The notes under the pieces were generated by a model. The model saw only the letters and a list, made by a program, of their open reading frames with translations, was not told where the DNA came from and did no database searches. A stretch of DNA of 64,000 bases from Ignavibacteria bacterium UBA2360. GTDB taxonomy: Bacteria; Bacteroidota; Ignavibacteria; Tepidaquicellales; OLB5. Positions 8,167 through 15,679 of the stretch are shown piece after piece. Position numbers and translations under genes: made by a program. The stretch lies in the NCBI GenBank assembly GCA_002344125.1, contig DDTQ01000008.1, forward strand, positions 129,019 through 193,018, read 5' to 3'. The number at the start of each line of letters is the position of its first letter. Position 1 is the first letter of the stretch.

Positions 8167-9315
8167 ATGAAATTTTCGACTAAAGCTATTCATGCAGGCA
8201 ATAACCCTGATCCCACAACGGGAGCTGTGAATGTACCGATTTACGCTACATCAACTTATGCGGATGAAGCATTCGGGGTATCAAAGGGTTATGATTACGG
8301 CAGGACAATCAATCCAACGCGCGCAGCGCTGGAAACTAATATTGCCGCGTTAGAAAACGCAAAACACGGTTTTGCATTTTCAAGCGGGATGGGCGCTACT
8401 CATGCTATCGCAACCCTGCTGCAAAAAGGCGACCATGTAATTGTATCGCAGAACGTATATGGCGGTACTTACAGAATATTTGAGCGTATCTTTCGCAAAA
8501 TGGGGCTCGATTTTTCCTGGGTAGATACTTCTAAAGAATCAGAAATTAATGCAATATTAAAACCCAATACAAAAATGATATTTGTGGAAACACCCACAAA
8601 CCCAATGCTGACGCTTACTGACCTGGAAATGATATCAAAGTTTGCAAAGGCTAATAAGCTCATATCTGTGTGTGATAATACATTCATGAGTCCGTATTTC
8701 CAGAATCCTATAGATCTTGGAATTGACATAGTTGTACACAGTACAACAAAATACATCAACGGTCACAGTGACGCGATCGGCGGCTTCGCCGCGACAAGCG
8801 ACCCTGAAATTGCAGAGCAGCTTAAATTTATTCAGAACTCAGTTGGCGCGGTACCTTCACCGTTTGATTGTTACCTTGTACTTCGCGCTACCAAAACACT
8901 TGCGTTAAGAATGGAACGACACAACGAAAACGCGATGAAGCTGGCAGCAGTGCTCCACGATAAATATAAGGATAAGATAAAACATGTTTTTTATCCCGGA
9001 CTTCCTTCGCATCCGCAGCATGAGCTTGCTAAAAAACAGATGCGTGGTTTTGGCGGAATGATATCTATTGATCTTGGGGCACTTGAAAATGCAATTAAAT
9101 TCTTCAACGGACTGAAAATTTTCTCACGCGCGGAATCTCTTGGAGGAGTAGAAAGCCTTGTGTGCCATCCTGTAAGTATGACTCACGGCGCCGTGCCAAA
9201 GGAAGAACGGGAGAAGTTCGGTTTAACCGATGGACTTGTGAGGCTTTCTGTGGGTGTTGAAGATTACGATGACCTGCTTGAAGATATTAAAGGCGCGCTT
9301 GGCGGAGTGAAGTAG
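8167..9315 (+). CDS. Cystathionine gamma-lyase / gamma-synthase family
   Basis: A PLP enzyme of the Cys/Met metabolism family, 382 aa. It carries MKFSTKAIHAGNNPDPTTGA at the N-terminus, YDYGRTINPTRAALE, FSSGMGATHA, DNTFMSPYFQNPIDLG, and the PLP lysine in HSTTKYINGHSD at about K195. C-terminal SLGGVESLVCHPVSMTHG and LVRLSVGVED are characteristic of MetB/MccB. Next to a CBS gene it most likely cleaves cystathionine to cysteine, 2-oxobutyrate and ammonia, completing reverse transsulfuration. Its stop is directly followed by the ATG of the next gene at 9316, so they are co-transcribed. Confidence 0.9.
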   Translation: MKFSTKAIHAGNNPDPTTGAVNVPIYATSTYADEAFGVSKGYDYGRTINPTRAALETNIAALENAKHGFAFSSGMGATHAIATLLQKGDHVIVSQNVYGGTYRIFERIFRKMGLDFSWVDTSKESEINAILKPNTKMIFVETPTNPMLTLTDLEMISKFAKANKLISVCDNTFMSPYFQNPIDLGIDIVVHSTTKYINGHSDAIGGFAATSDPEIAEQLKFIQNSVGAVPSPFDCYLVLRATKTLALRMERHNENAMKLAAVLHDKYKDKIKHVFYPGLPSHPQHELAKKQMRGFGGMISIDLGALENAIKFFNGLKIFSRAESLGGVESLVCHPVSMTHGAVPKEEREKFGLTDGLVRLSVGVEDYDDLLEDIKGALGGVK

Positions 9316-10461
9316 ATGCTTAGCAATCACAATGAAATACGCGCGCAGTTCCCTTTTACAGAAAAGTTTGTTTACTTTGATGCCGCTCATTATACGCCGT
9401 ATCCGCAGAGATCAGTCAAGAAACTGAATGAGTTCATAACGGATTTTACCACAGATTTTCTTAACTTAAGCCTCAAAAACATGCGGCTTTCGCAGGAATT
9501 CAGAAGCACCTGCGGGAAACTGCTGAACTGCGAAGCAGATGATATCATCATTACATCAAACACTACTCATGGCATAAATATTTTCGCAAACGGTATTCAG
9601 TTGGACCCCAAAGATAATAATGTGGCAATGCTTGATTCGGAATTTCCCGCTGTAGTTTATCCCTGGCTTAACCAGGAAAAACTCGGGAGGGTAAATGTGA
9701 TGCTCATACCCAGCGATAAGGGCTATGCCAACGAAGCGCTGATAAAGCGGACGCTTATGGATTTTAATATCCGTGTATTCACAATAAGTTTGGTGCAGTT
9801 CCTTGGCTACAGGCATTCCATAAGAAGCATAGCTGAGTTTTGTAAAAAACGCAATATTTATCTTATTGTTGACGCCATTCAGGCCACAGGAGTTTGCCCC
9901 ATAGATGTACAGGAAATGGGTATTGATTATTTAAGCACGGGTAACCAGAAGTGGCTTATGTCGCCTGCGGGCCTTGGATTTACTTACATTTCAAAGAGTT
10001 ACCGTGAATTGATAATGCCTTCATATGCTGGCACAATGAATATGAACTTCAATTTTGATAATTTCCTTGATTACAAACTTAATTTCAAAACCTCCGGCGA
10101 AGCTTACGAGAATTCAACACCAAACACTCTTGCTTTAATAGGAACAGATGAAGTTTTAAAATATTTTATGGAGCTTGGCGTAAAGAACATATTTGATCAC
10201 ATTATTGATATACAGGATAAGTTTATAGAACTGCTGGATAAAACAAAATTCAGGATTGAAAGTGATCTCTCGGCAGAGCACCGCTCAAACATTTTGATAT
10301 TTTCTCATGTTGATATCACAAAGAACAAAGAAGTGCAGAAAATGCTGGAAGAGAAAAATATCCATATTGCAGTAAGGGAAGGCTACCTGAGGGTTTCACC
10401 GCATATATACAATAATTACAGCGATGCCGAACAATTGGCTGAAGGCCTGAACAGTTTTTAA
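9316..10461 (+). CDS. Class V aminotransferase-fold PLP enzyme
   Basis: A 381-aa PLP-dependent protein of the cysteine desulfurase / isopenicillin N epimerase group. It shows YFDAAHYTPYP at the N-terminus, a phosphate-binding ITSNTTHGINIFAN, the cofactor aspartate in LIVDAIQATGVCPIDVQEMG, and the Schiff-base lysine in STGNQKWLMSPAGLGF at about K212. Substrate is unknown. Its position immediately after cystathionine gamma-lyase suggests sulfur or amino-acid metabolism. It is shorter than kynureninase and lacks that enzyme's recognisable signature, so despite the nearby tryptophan dioxygenase I do not call it KynU. Confidence 0.8.
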   Translation: MLSNHNEIRAQFPFTEKFVYFDAAHYTPYPQRSVKKLNEFITDFTTDFLNLSLKNMRLSQEFRSTCGKLLNCEADDIIITSNTTHGINIFANGIQLDPKDNNVAMLDSEFPAVVYPWLNQEKLGRVNVMLIPSDKGYANEALIKRTLMDFNIRVFTISLVQFLGYRHSIRSIAEFCKKRNIYLIVDAIQATGVCPIDVQEMGIDYLSTGNQKWLMSPAGLGFTYISKSYRELIMPSYAGTMNMNFNFDNFLDYKLNFKTSGEAYENSTPNTLALIGTDEVLKYFMELGVKNIFDHIIDIQDKFIELLDKTKFRIESDLSAEHRSNILIFSHVDITKNKEVQKMLEEKNIHIAVREGYLRVSPHIYNNYSDAEQLAEGLNSF

Positions 10462-10485
10462 TTCTCCAATTTATTACAGAATACT

Positions 10486-10875
10486 ATGACGTACCACAAT
10501 TCAAAAACCGTAACAACATCCTTCGAAGAAACTATCGGGAAAGTAACCGAAGAGCTGAAAAAAGAAGGCTTTGGGATACTCACAGAAATAGATGTAAAGG
10601 AAACACTTAAGAAAAAGCTTGATGTGGATTTCAGAAAATACAGAATTCTGGGTGCATGCAATCCTCCGCTGGCATACAAGGCTTTGAGTGAAGAAGAGAA
10701 TATTGGCGTAATGCTGCCCTGTAATGTAATTGTACAGGAAAAAGAGGGCGGTGTTGTGCAGGTCTCTGCCATTAATCCGATGGAATCAATGAAGGCAGTT
10801 GCAAATCCTAACCTTGAAGAGGTTGCCTCAACCGTTAGCAGTAAACTTGCTAAGGTAATAGAAAACTTAAAATGA
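10486..10875 (+). CDS. DUF302 domain protein
   Basis: A 129-aa protein matching the DUF302 pattern: SFEETIGKVTEELKKEGFGI, DVKETLKKKLDVDFRKYRIL, GACNPPLAYKAL, LPCNVIVQEKEGG, and a C-terminal helix. The function is unknown; members are small soluble proteins that may bind a ligand through the CNPP segment. The gene ends 6 nt before the methyltransferase, so the pair is an operon unit. Confidence 0.85.
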   Translation: MTYHNSKTVTTSFEETIGKVTEELKKEGFGILTEIDVKETLKKKLDVDFRKYRILGACNPPLAYKALSEEENIGVMLPCNVIVQEKEGGVVQVSAINPMESMKAVANPNLEEVASTVSSKLAKVIENLK

Positions 10876-10881
10876 AATAAA

Positions 10882-12048
10882 TTGGCTGCTATATTTTTAA
10901 AGAAGAACGAATCCCGCAGGATACGCAACGGTCACCAGTGGGTATTCAGCAATGAAATTGCGAAAACAGAAGGCAGCCCTGAAAGCGGTGCACTTGCTGA
11001 GCTTTATGACCAGAAGGAATATCTTGGTACGGGTTTTTATAACAGGAATTCCCTGATATCTTTAAGACTGCTGAACAATACTTATGAAGGTGATCTTGGC
11101 TCATATATTAAGGATTCTATATTAAAGGCAAATGAACTTAGGAATACGTTTTATCCAAACCGCAAATCATACCGGATGGTGTTCAGTGAAAGTGACTTCC
11201 TGCCGGGTCTCATAATAGACAAATATAATAATACATACGTAATGCAGGTTTACTGCTTTGGTATGAACGAGAATATTCAGCTTGTAGTTGATGTATTGAA
11301 AAGCGATCTTGGCGCGGAAAATGTATTTACCCGCAACGACCCTTATTTCAGGAAACTCGAGGGCTTGCCCGAAGATGATATTGTGTATCTAGGTGAAGCA
11401 ACACCCGAAACAATAGATGACGGAAGCCTGAAGTACAAGATTGATTTTGCGTTATCACAAAAAACGGGTTTTTATTTTGACCAGTGCGATAACAGAGAGT
11501 TCATAGAGAAAATTTCAGAAAATAAAACCGTCCTTGATGCGTTTTGTAATTCCGGCGGATTTGGCATGCATGCCGCCAAAGGCGGCGCGGGTTATGTTAC
11601 ATTCCTTGACTCATCAAAAGGTGAAATAGAAAATGCAGAGAAGAATTTCGCATTCAATGAACTTACCGCTGAAACTGATTTTATAGTAATGGATGTGTTT
11701 GATTACCTGCAGAAGAGTATTGATGCCGGGAGAACATTTGATTTAGTTATGGTCGATCCCCCTGCATTCGCAAAAAGCCGCAAAAGCATTCCAACCGCAT
11801 TGAAAGGCTACGCCAAACTGAATAAAATGGCCGCGAGCTGCGTTGGTATCAATGGTTACCTGGTCACTTCTTCATGTTCGCACCATATTTCCCGGGAAGA
11901 TTTTCTTGAGGCGGTTATCAGCGGCGTTTCAAAAGCGGGCAGGAAGCTTCAGCAGGTGCATTTTGACGGTGCATCGTTTGATCATCCTTCAATCCCGGGG
12001 ATGAATGAAACAACATACCTGAAATTTGCGGTTTTTAAGGTATTTTAA
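10882..12048 (+). CDS. Class I rRNA (cytosine-C5) methyltransferase, RlmI-like
   Basis: A SAM-dependent methyltransferase related to RlmI, which in E. coli makes m5C1962 in 23S rRNA. At 388 aa it matches that family. The N-terminal PUA domain (about 1-80) has KKNESRRIRNGHQWVFSNEI. A central region has RMVFSESDFLPGLIIDKYNN. The Rossmann fold has VLDAFCNSGGFGMHAAKGGA for SAM binding, then VMVDPPAFAKSRK and TSSCSHHISREDF, where the cysteine may be catalytic. The start is TTG 10882, six bases after DUF302. Confidence 0.88.
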   Translation: MAAIFLKKNESRRIRNGHQWVFSNEIAKTEGSPESGALAELYDQKEYLGTGFYNRNSLISLRLLNNTYEGDLGSYIKDSILKANELRNTFYPNRKSYRMVFSESDFLPGLIIDKYNNTYVMQVYCFGMNENIQLVVDVLKSDLGAENVFTRNDPYFRKLEGLPEDDIVYLGEATPETIDDGSLKYKIDFALSQKTGFYFDQCDNREFIEKISENKTVLDAFCNSGGFGMHAAKGGAGYVTFLDSSKGEIENAEKNFAFNELTAETDFIVMDVFDYLQKSIDAGRTFDLVMVDPPAFAKSRKSIPTALKGYAKLNKMAASCVGINGYLVTSSCSHHISREDFLEAVISGVSKAGRKLQQVHFDGASFDHPSIPGMNETTYLKFAVFKVF

Positions 12049-12121
12049 AACACTTTTTATATCTTTTATTATTAAACCAATACCCTTATTTTACAATCTT
12101 AAATCTCAAAAATCACTGAAA

Positions 12122-13213
12122 ATGAGCAAGTATCCGCCTATATATTACGCAGATTATCTTCAGCTTGAAAGTCTGCTGAATTCACAAAAACCAAAAAGCA
12201 CAGAGTACGGCTATAAGGCGCATGATGAAATGCTGTTTATAATTGTACACCAGGCATACGAGCTTTGGTTCAAGCAGATACTGCATGAAGTAGATTCCGT
12301 CAATACAATGTTCCGTGATGATGTTGTTGACGAAAAAAGTATAGGCATCGCTGTATCACGTCTGCACAGAGTAACCGAGATACAGAAACTGCTTATTGAG
12401 CAGCTCAGGGTTCTTGAAACAATGACGCCCCTGGATTTTCTTGAGTTCAGGGATTTCCTTATTCCCGCAAGCGGATTCCAGAGCTTTCAATTCCGTTTGA
12501 TCGAAAATAAGCTGGGACTCTCAGACGAAAAACGCATTCAGTACAATAATGTGGATTACCTGAATACACTCGAGGAATCACACAGGAAAATTATACTTGA
12601 GACAGTGAATAATCCTTCATTGTTTGAGCTTGTTGAAAAATGGCTGGAGCGTACACCGTTCCTAAATTCACAAAGCTTTAATTTTTGGCAGAGCTACAAA
12701 GAAGCCGTTGAAAGAATGCTTGAGCATGATACAAAAATTATAATGGAAAACGCAACTCTTACTGAAAAGAAAAGGGAATTCCAGTTACGCAATATTGAAC
12801 TGAACCGCGAAAATTTTGAGGCATTGTTTGATGAAGCTAAACATAATGAGCTTGTTAAGGAAGGCAGAAGGCATCTTTCGAACCGATCAATGCTTGCAGC
12901 GATATTCATAAATCTTTACCGCGATGAACCAATTCTGCATCTGCCATTTATGTTCCTGAATACACTTGTTGAAATGGATGAGTTATTTACCGAATGGCGC
13001 TACAGGCACGCTCTGATGGTTCAGCGAATGATCGGTACAAAAATTGGTACAGGCGGCTCATCGGGTCACCAGTACTTAATGTCAACGGTTGATAAACACA
13101 GGGTATTTACTGACCTGTTCAATCTTCCAACGTTCCTGATTCCCCGCTCAGAACTGCCCAAACTGCCGGAAGAGCTCATCAGGGAGCTAAGCTTTAATTT
13201 CAGTAACAGGTAA
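12122..13213 (+). CDS. kynA: Tryptophan 2,3-dioxygenase
   Basis: A haem dioxygenase that opens the indole ring of tryptophan to N-formylkynurenine, the first step of the kynurenine pathway. The 363-aa product shows YYADYLQLESLL, HDEMLFIIVHQAYELWFKQI (active-site His at about H43), LIPASGFQSFQFR, WRYRHALMVQRMIG with the haem-ligand histidine, and GTKIGTGGSSGHQYLMST. The frame extends to 12026 but that part overlaps the previous stop, so ATG 12122 is used. An ALDH8-type dehydrogenase 2.5 kb away and a 2-aminomuconate-deaminase-like RidA at 25 kb suggest full oxidative breakdown of tryptophan. Confidence 0.95.
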   Translation: MSKYPPIYYADYLQLESLLNSQKPKSTEYGYKAHDEMLFIIVHQAYELWFKQILHEVDSVNTMFRDDVVDEKSIGIAVSRLHRVTEIQKLLIEQLRVLETMTPLDFLEFRDFLIPASGFQSFQFRLIENKLGLSDEKRIQYNNVDYLNTLEESHRKIILETVNNPSLFELVEKWLERTPFLNSQSFNFWQSYKEAVERMLEHDTKIIMENATLTEKKREFQLRNIELNRENFEALFDEAKHNELVKEGRRHLSNRSMLAAIFINLYRDEPILHLPFMFLNTLVEMDELFTEWRYRHALMVQRMIGTKIGTGGSSGHQYLMSTVDKHRVFTDLFNLPTFLIPRSELPKLPEELIRELSFNFSNR

Positions 13214-13244
13214 TGCTTGTTAAGGGTAAAGTGATTTCAAAAGA

Positions 13245-13706
13245 AATAACCACTAATTACACTAATTTCACGAATGTTTTTTTATGTTTTATTTGTCTTA
13301 AATGAATGAACCTATTTTTAAGGAAGAATCTTATAAAATCATCGGTTGTTGTTTAGAAGTTCATAATGAATTAGGTCCGGGATTTCTGGAAATAGTATAT
13401 AAGGATGCATTGGAGATAGAATTTCAGCTTAGTAACATACCTCATTCAAGAGAAAAATTGTACGATGTTTTTTATAAAGGTAAACCTACGAATCGAAAAT
13501 ATAATGCGGATTTTGTAATTTATGACAAAATTATTCTGGAAGTTAAAGCTTTCAAAAGGTTATCTGATGATAATTTGCTGCAGACACTAAACTATCTAAA
13601 AGTAACTAAATTAAAGTTAGGTATATTGGCGAATTTTGGTGAGAGTTCTTTTAATTCCAAAAGAGTGCTTTTTTAATTAGTGTAATTAGTGAAATTCGTG
13701 GTTATT
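13245..13706. mobile_element. GxxExxY inverted-repeat element
   Basis: A 462-bp unit bounded by inverted arms at 13245-13275 and 13675-13706. Both outer ends read AATAACCAC inward. Each arm is three 9-bp units of the form CACNAATTN: the left arm has N = T, T, G and the inverted right arm has G, T, T. The GxxExxY gene fills the interior, and its stop codon touches the right arm. A gene-less copy with the same arms lies at 14554-14689 and a single arm at 48041-48069. No transposase is present. I infer a small mobile or selfish element. Confidence 0.65.
13302..13676 (+). CDS. GxxExxY protein, PD-(D/E)XK nuclease-like
   Basis: A 124-aa member of the GxxExxY family, placed by profile databases in the PD-(D/E)XK nuclease superfamily. 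The name-giving motif is G27-F-L-E30-I-V-Y33 inside NELGPGFLEIVYKDALEIE. The putative active site is D70 (YNADFVIYD), then E80 and K82 (IILEVKAFK), the D...ExK spacing of this fold. A Q-x-x-x-Y helix (LLQTLNYLKVTK) follows, as in many such nucleases. Biochemical function is unknown. It sits alone inside CACNAATTN inverted arms, which suggests it acts on, or is carried by, those repeats. Confidence 0.85.
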   Translation: MNEPIFKEESYKIIGCCLEVHNELGPGFLEIVYKDALEIEFQLSNIPHSREKLYDVFYKGKPTNRKYNADFVIYDKIILEVKAFKRLSDDNLLQTLNYLKVTKLKLGILANFGESSFNSKRVLF

Positions 13707-13743
13707 GATTCTAAAAAAATAGATATTTTAAAATAGTGAAAAA

Positions 13744-14532
13744 ATGAAAATTGATCTTACAGGAAAAAACGCTGTAGTATGCGGAAGCACACAGGGAATT
13801 GGCAGGGCAATTGCAATTGAGTTTGCCAAATGCGGTGCAAATGTTGTGTTGGTTGCAAGAAATGAGGAATCACTGCGCAAAGTATTGAGGGAATTACCAG
13901 CTTCAAAAACGCAGAACCATAATTTTATTGTGGCAGATTTTTCAGAGCCTGAAGAATTACGCAGAAAAATGCAGAACTTCGCAAGTGAAACAAAACCTGT
14001 GCACGTACTTGTAAATAATACCGGTGGCCCCAAAGGCGGGGAAATATATAAAGCTGAAACCGGTGAGTTTGAGCAGGCGTTTCGTAATCATTTGATCTGT
14101 AATCAGATAATGGTACAGGCGCTTGTTGAAGGTATGAAAAGAAATGAATACGGCAGGATAATAAACATAATTTCAACATCTGTGAAGCAGCCAATTAAGA
14201 ATCTTGGTGTATCAAATACCATCCGCGCAGCGGTTGCGAACTGGTCTAAAACTCTATCGGTAGAACTTGCTCCGTTTGGGATAACTGTGAATAACATTCT
14301 GCCCGGTGCAACCAAGACCGAGAGATTATACAGCATATTTGAAGCGCGGGCAAAAGCAAGCGGAAGATCAATTGATGAAATTAAAGATGAATTTCTCATT
14401 GAGATTCCCGCGGGCAGGTTTGCAGGACCTGAAGAGCCTGCATATGCGGCAGCTTTTCTTGCATCACCGTTTGCAGCATATATTAACGGCATAAACCTGC
14501 CTGTTGATGGCGGAAGACTTAACTGTTTGTGA
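13744..14532 (+). CDS. Short-chain dehydrogenase/reductase, atypical active site
   Basis: A 262-aa SDR with the NAD(P) motif GSTQGIGRAIA near residue 14, NNTGGPKGG in place of NNAG, and a C-terminal AAFLASPFAAYINGINLPVDGG. The catalytic region reads ISTSVKQPIKNLGVSNTIRA: where YxxxK is expected there is SNTIR, so both the tyrosine and lysine are replaced. The enzyme may therefore bind a nucleotide but act differently from classical SDRs. Related SDRs occur in kynurenine-degradation clusters of Bacteroidota, and here it lies between tryptophan dioxygenase and the ALDH. It is flanked on both sides by CACNAATTN elements. Confidence 0.85.
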   Translation: MKIDLTGKNAVVCGSTQGIGRAIAIEFAKCGANVVLVARNEESLRKVLRELPASKTQNHNFIVADFSEPEELRRKMQNFASETKPVHVLVNNTGGPKGGEIYKAETGEFEQAFRNHLICNQIMVQALVEGMKRNEYGRIINIISTSVKQPIKNLGVSNTIRAAVANWSKTLSVELAPFGITVNNILPGATKTERLYSIFEARAKASGRSIDEIKDEFLIEIPAGRFAGPEEPAYAAAFLASPFAAYINGINLPVDGGRLNCL

Positions 14533-14553
14533 CGATATTTAGGAAGATTTTTT

Positions 14554-14689
14554 AACCACGAATTACACTAATTTCACAAATAAGAATTGGTTAAACTATT
14601 TTTAAGTAATCTGTATTATGAATCGAGTCTATTAAAACTGTAATTCAAAACTACAAAGCAAATTAGTGCAATTCGTGAAATTTGTGGTT
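14554..14689. mobile_element. Gene-less copy of the CACNAATTN inverted-repeat element
   Basis: Inverted arms at 14554-14581 and 14659-14689 each carry AACCAC and then three 9-bp CACNAATTN-like units, the same design as the arms around the GxxExxY gene. The 77 bp between them hold no ORF and show no similarity by eye to GxxExxY. It resembles a MITE-like non-autonomous derivative and lies 850 bp from the gene-bearing copy. Confidence 0.6.
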
Positions 14690-14744
14690 CATGCTTTTGA
14701 TTTTGAAATATTAATAAAAAATTAATAATAAACAAAAATAAACT

Positions 14745-15047
14745 ATGCTATCATACAACGTAACAATAAATGTAGATGATGATATCCATGATGATTGGGT
14801 TGACTGGATGACCTCACAGCACATCCCGGATGTCATTGCGACAAAGTGCTTTAACAACTACAGCATGCACAGGCTGCTTTCGCCGGAGCCTGAAGAAGGC
14901 ACATCGTATGTTATTCAGTATGTGTGCGATAATGTTGAAGATTACGAGCGCTACCAGATAGAGCACGCAGCTTTGCTGCAGAACGCGCACCAGGAAAAAT
15001 TCGGCGGCAAGTTCACAGCGATAAGATCGCTGATGGAAGAGGTCTGA
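14745..15047 (+). CDS. DUF4286 family protein
   Basis: A 100-aa small soluble protein resembling DUF4286: MLSYNVTINVDDDIHDDWVD, WMTSQHIPDVIATKCF, and DVEDYERYQ-like VEDYERYQIEHAALLQNAHQ. Members are ferredoxin-like-fold proteins of unknown role, common in Bacteroidota. A short spacer containing the simple sequence AATGAGTAATTAACAATGAT separates it from the zinc-ribbon gene. Confidence 0.75.
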   Translation: MLSYNVTINVDDDIHDDWVDWMTSQHIPDVIATKCFNNYSMHRLLSPEPEEGTSYVIQYVCDNVEDYERYQIEHAALLQNAHQEKFGGKFTAIRSLMEEV

Positions 15048-15082
15048 AGCAATCAGCAATGAGTAATTAACAATGATCAATT

Positions 15083-15286
15083 ATGGATCATTCAGATAAG
15101 AACAAATCAAAACCCGATGGCGGAATTGATCCTGAGGAATTAACAAAGCTTTTTGAGAAGCTTAAGCTGAATAAATTCCAGTTCTGCCCATATTGCCAAA
15201 GCGCGGTTGAGTATATTTGGGTGCACGGTCATTACCAGTGCCCAAAGTGCAAGAATGTGGTTATAAGCTGCTGCGGAGAGAGTTAA
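15083..15286 (+). CDS. Small zinc-ribbon protein
   Basis: A 67-aa protein with a charged N-terminus and a C-terminal zinc ribbon: FCPYCQ (CxxC), then CPKCK (CxxC) 18 residues later, with an additional SCCGES end. It is likely a zinc-binding structural or nucleic-acid-binding protein of unknown role. It follows the DUF4286 gene by 35 nt and may share its transcript. Confidence 0.72.
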   Translation: MDHSDKNKSKPDGGIDPEELTKLFEKLKLNKFQFCPYCQSAVEYIWVHGHYQCPKCKNVVISCCGES

Positions 15287-15297
15287 AATAGTGAAAT

Positions 15298-15362
15298 GGT
15301 GAGTAGGTGAGTAGGTAAGTAGGTGAGTGGGTAAGTAGGTGAGTGGGAGAGTAGGTGAGCAG
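15298..15362. repeat. GAGTAGGT microsatellite
   Basis: About eight imperfect copies of the octamer GAGTAGGT (variants GTAAGTAG, GTGAGTGG) in 65 bp, between the zinc-ribbon and ASCH genes. A second simple repeat, units of CCTGTAA, follows the ASCH gene at about 15637-15672. Both could vary in copy number by slippage; neither lies clearly inside a coding region. Confidence 0.85.
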
Positions 15363-15393
15363 TTGAAATTCTTGAAGCGGAAATCAATAATTT

Positions 15394-15645
15394 ATGAACA
15401 GATTACATTTAAGTATATACAAGAAGTGGTTTGATGAAATATTAAATGGAACCAAAACGATTGAATTCAGGGAAATAAAACCATATTACGATAAGCTGCT
15501 GAAGAATCATTTTGATGAAGTCAAATTTGTTAATGGCTATGGCCAAGAACGACCATTTCTAGTCGTTAAGGTCACAAAGATTATCAAAAGAAAAGAATTC
15601 TACGAAATACATTTAGATAATATTATTGAAACAGGAAACCTGTAA
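15394..15645 (+). CDS. ASCH-like domain protein
   Basis: An 83-aa protein with the pattern of the ASCH/PUA-like fold: LHLSIYKKWFDEILNGTKTI followed by EFREIKPYY, then a strand FLVVKVTKI. ASCH proteins are thought to bind RNA or modified nucleotides. It is shorter than most family members (about 100-150 aa). The stop codon lies inside the CCTGTAA simple repeat, so the C-terminus could be altered by repeat change. Confidence 0.65.
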   Translation: MNRLHLSIYKKWFDEILNGTKTIEFREIKPYYDKLLKNHFDEVKFVNGYGQERPFLVVKVTKIIKRKEFYEIHLDNIIETGNL

Positions 15646-15679
15646 CCTGTAACATTCAACCTGTAAACTATAAAAATTT

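Noticed and set aside
9316..10461. Kynureninase, given the nearby tryptophan dioxygenase
   Set aside because: Shorter than kynureninase and carrying the cysteine-desulfurase-type DAIQATG and NQKW motifs; only the class V fold is supported.
13302..13676. 23S rRNA intervening-sequence protein
   Set aside because: There is no rRNA nearby and the sequence has the GxxExxY and D...ExK motifs, not the four-helix S23 pattern.
15298..15362. CRISPR-like or coding repeat
   Set aside because: Units are contiguous octamers without spacers, so it is a microsatellite.
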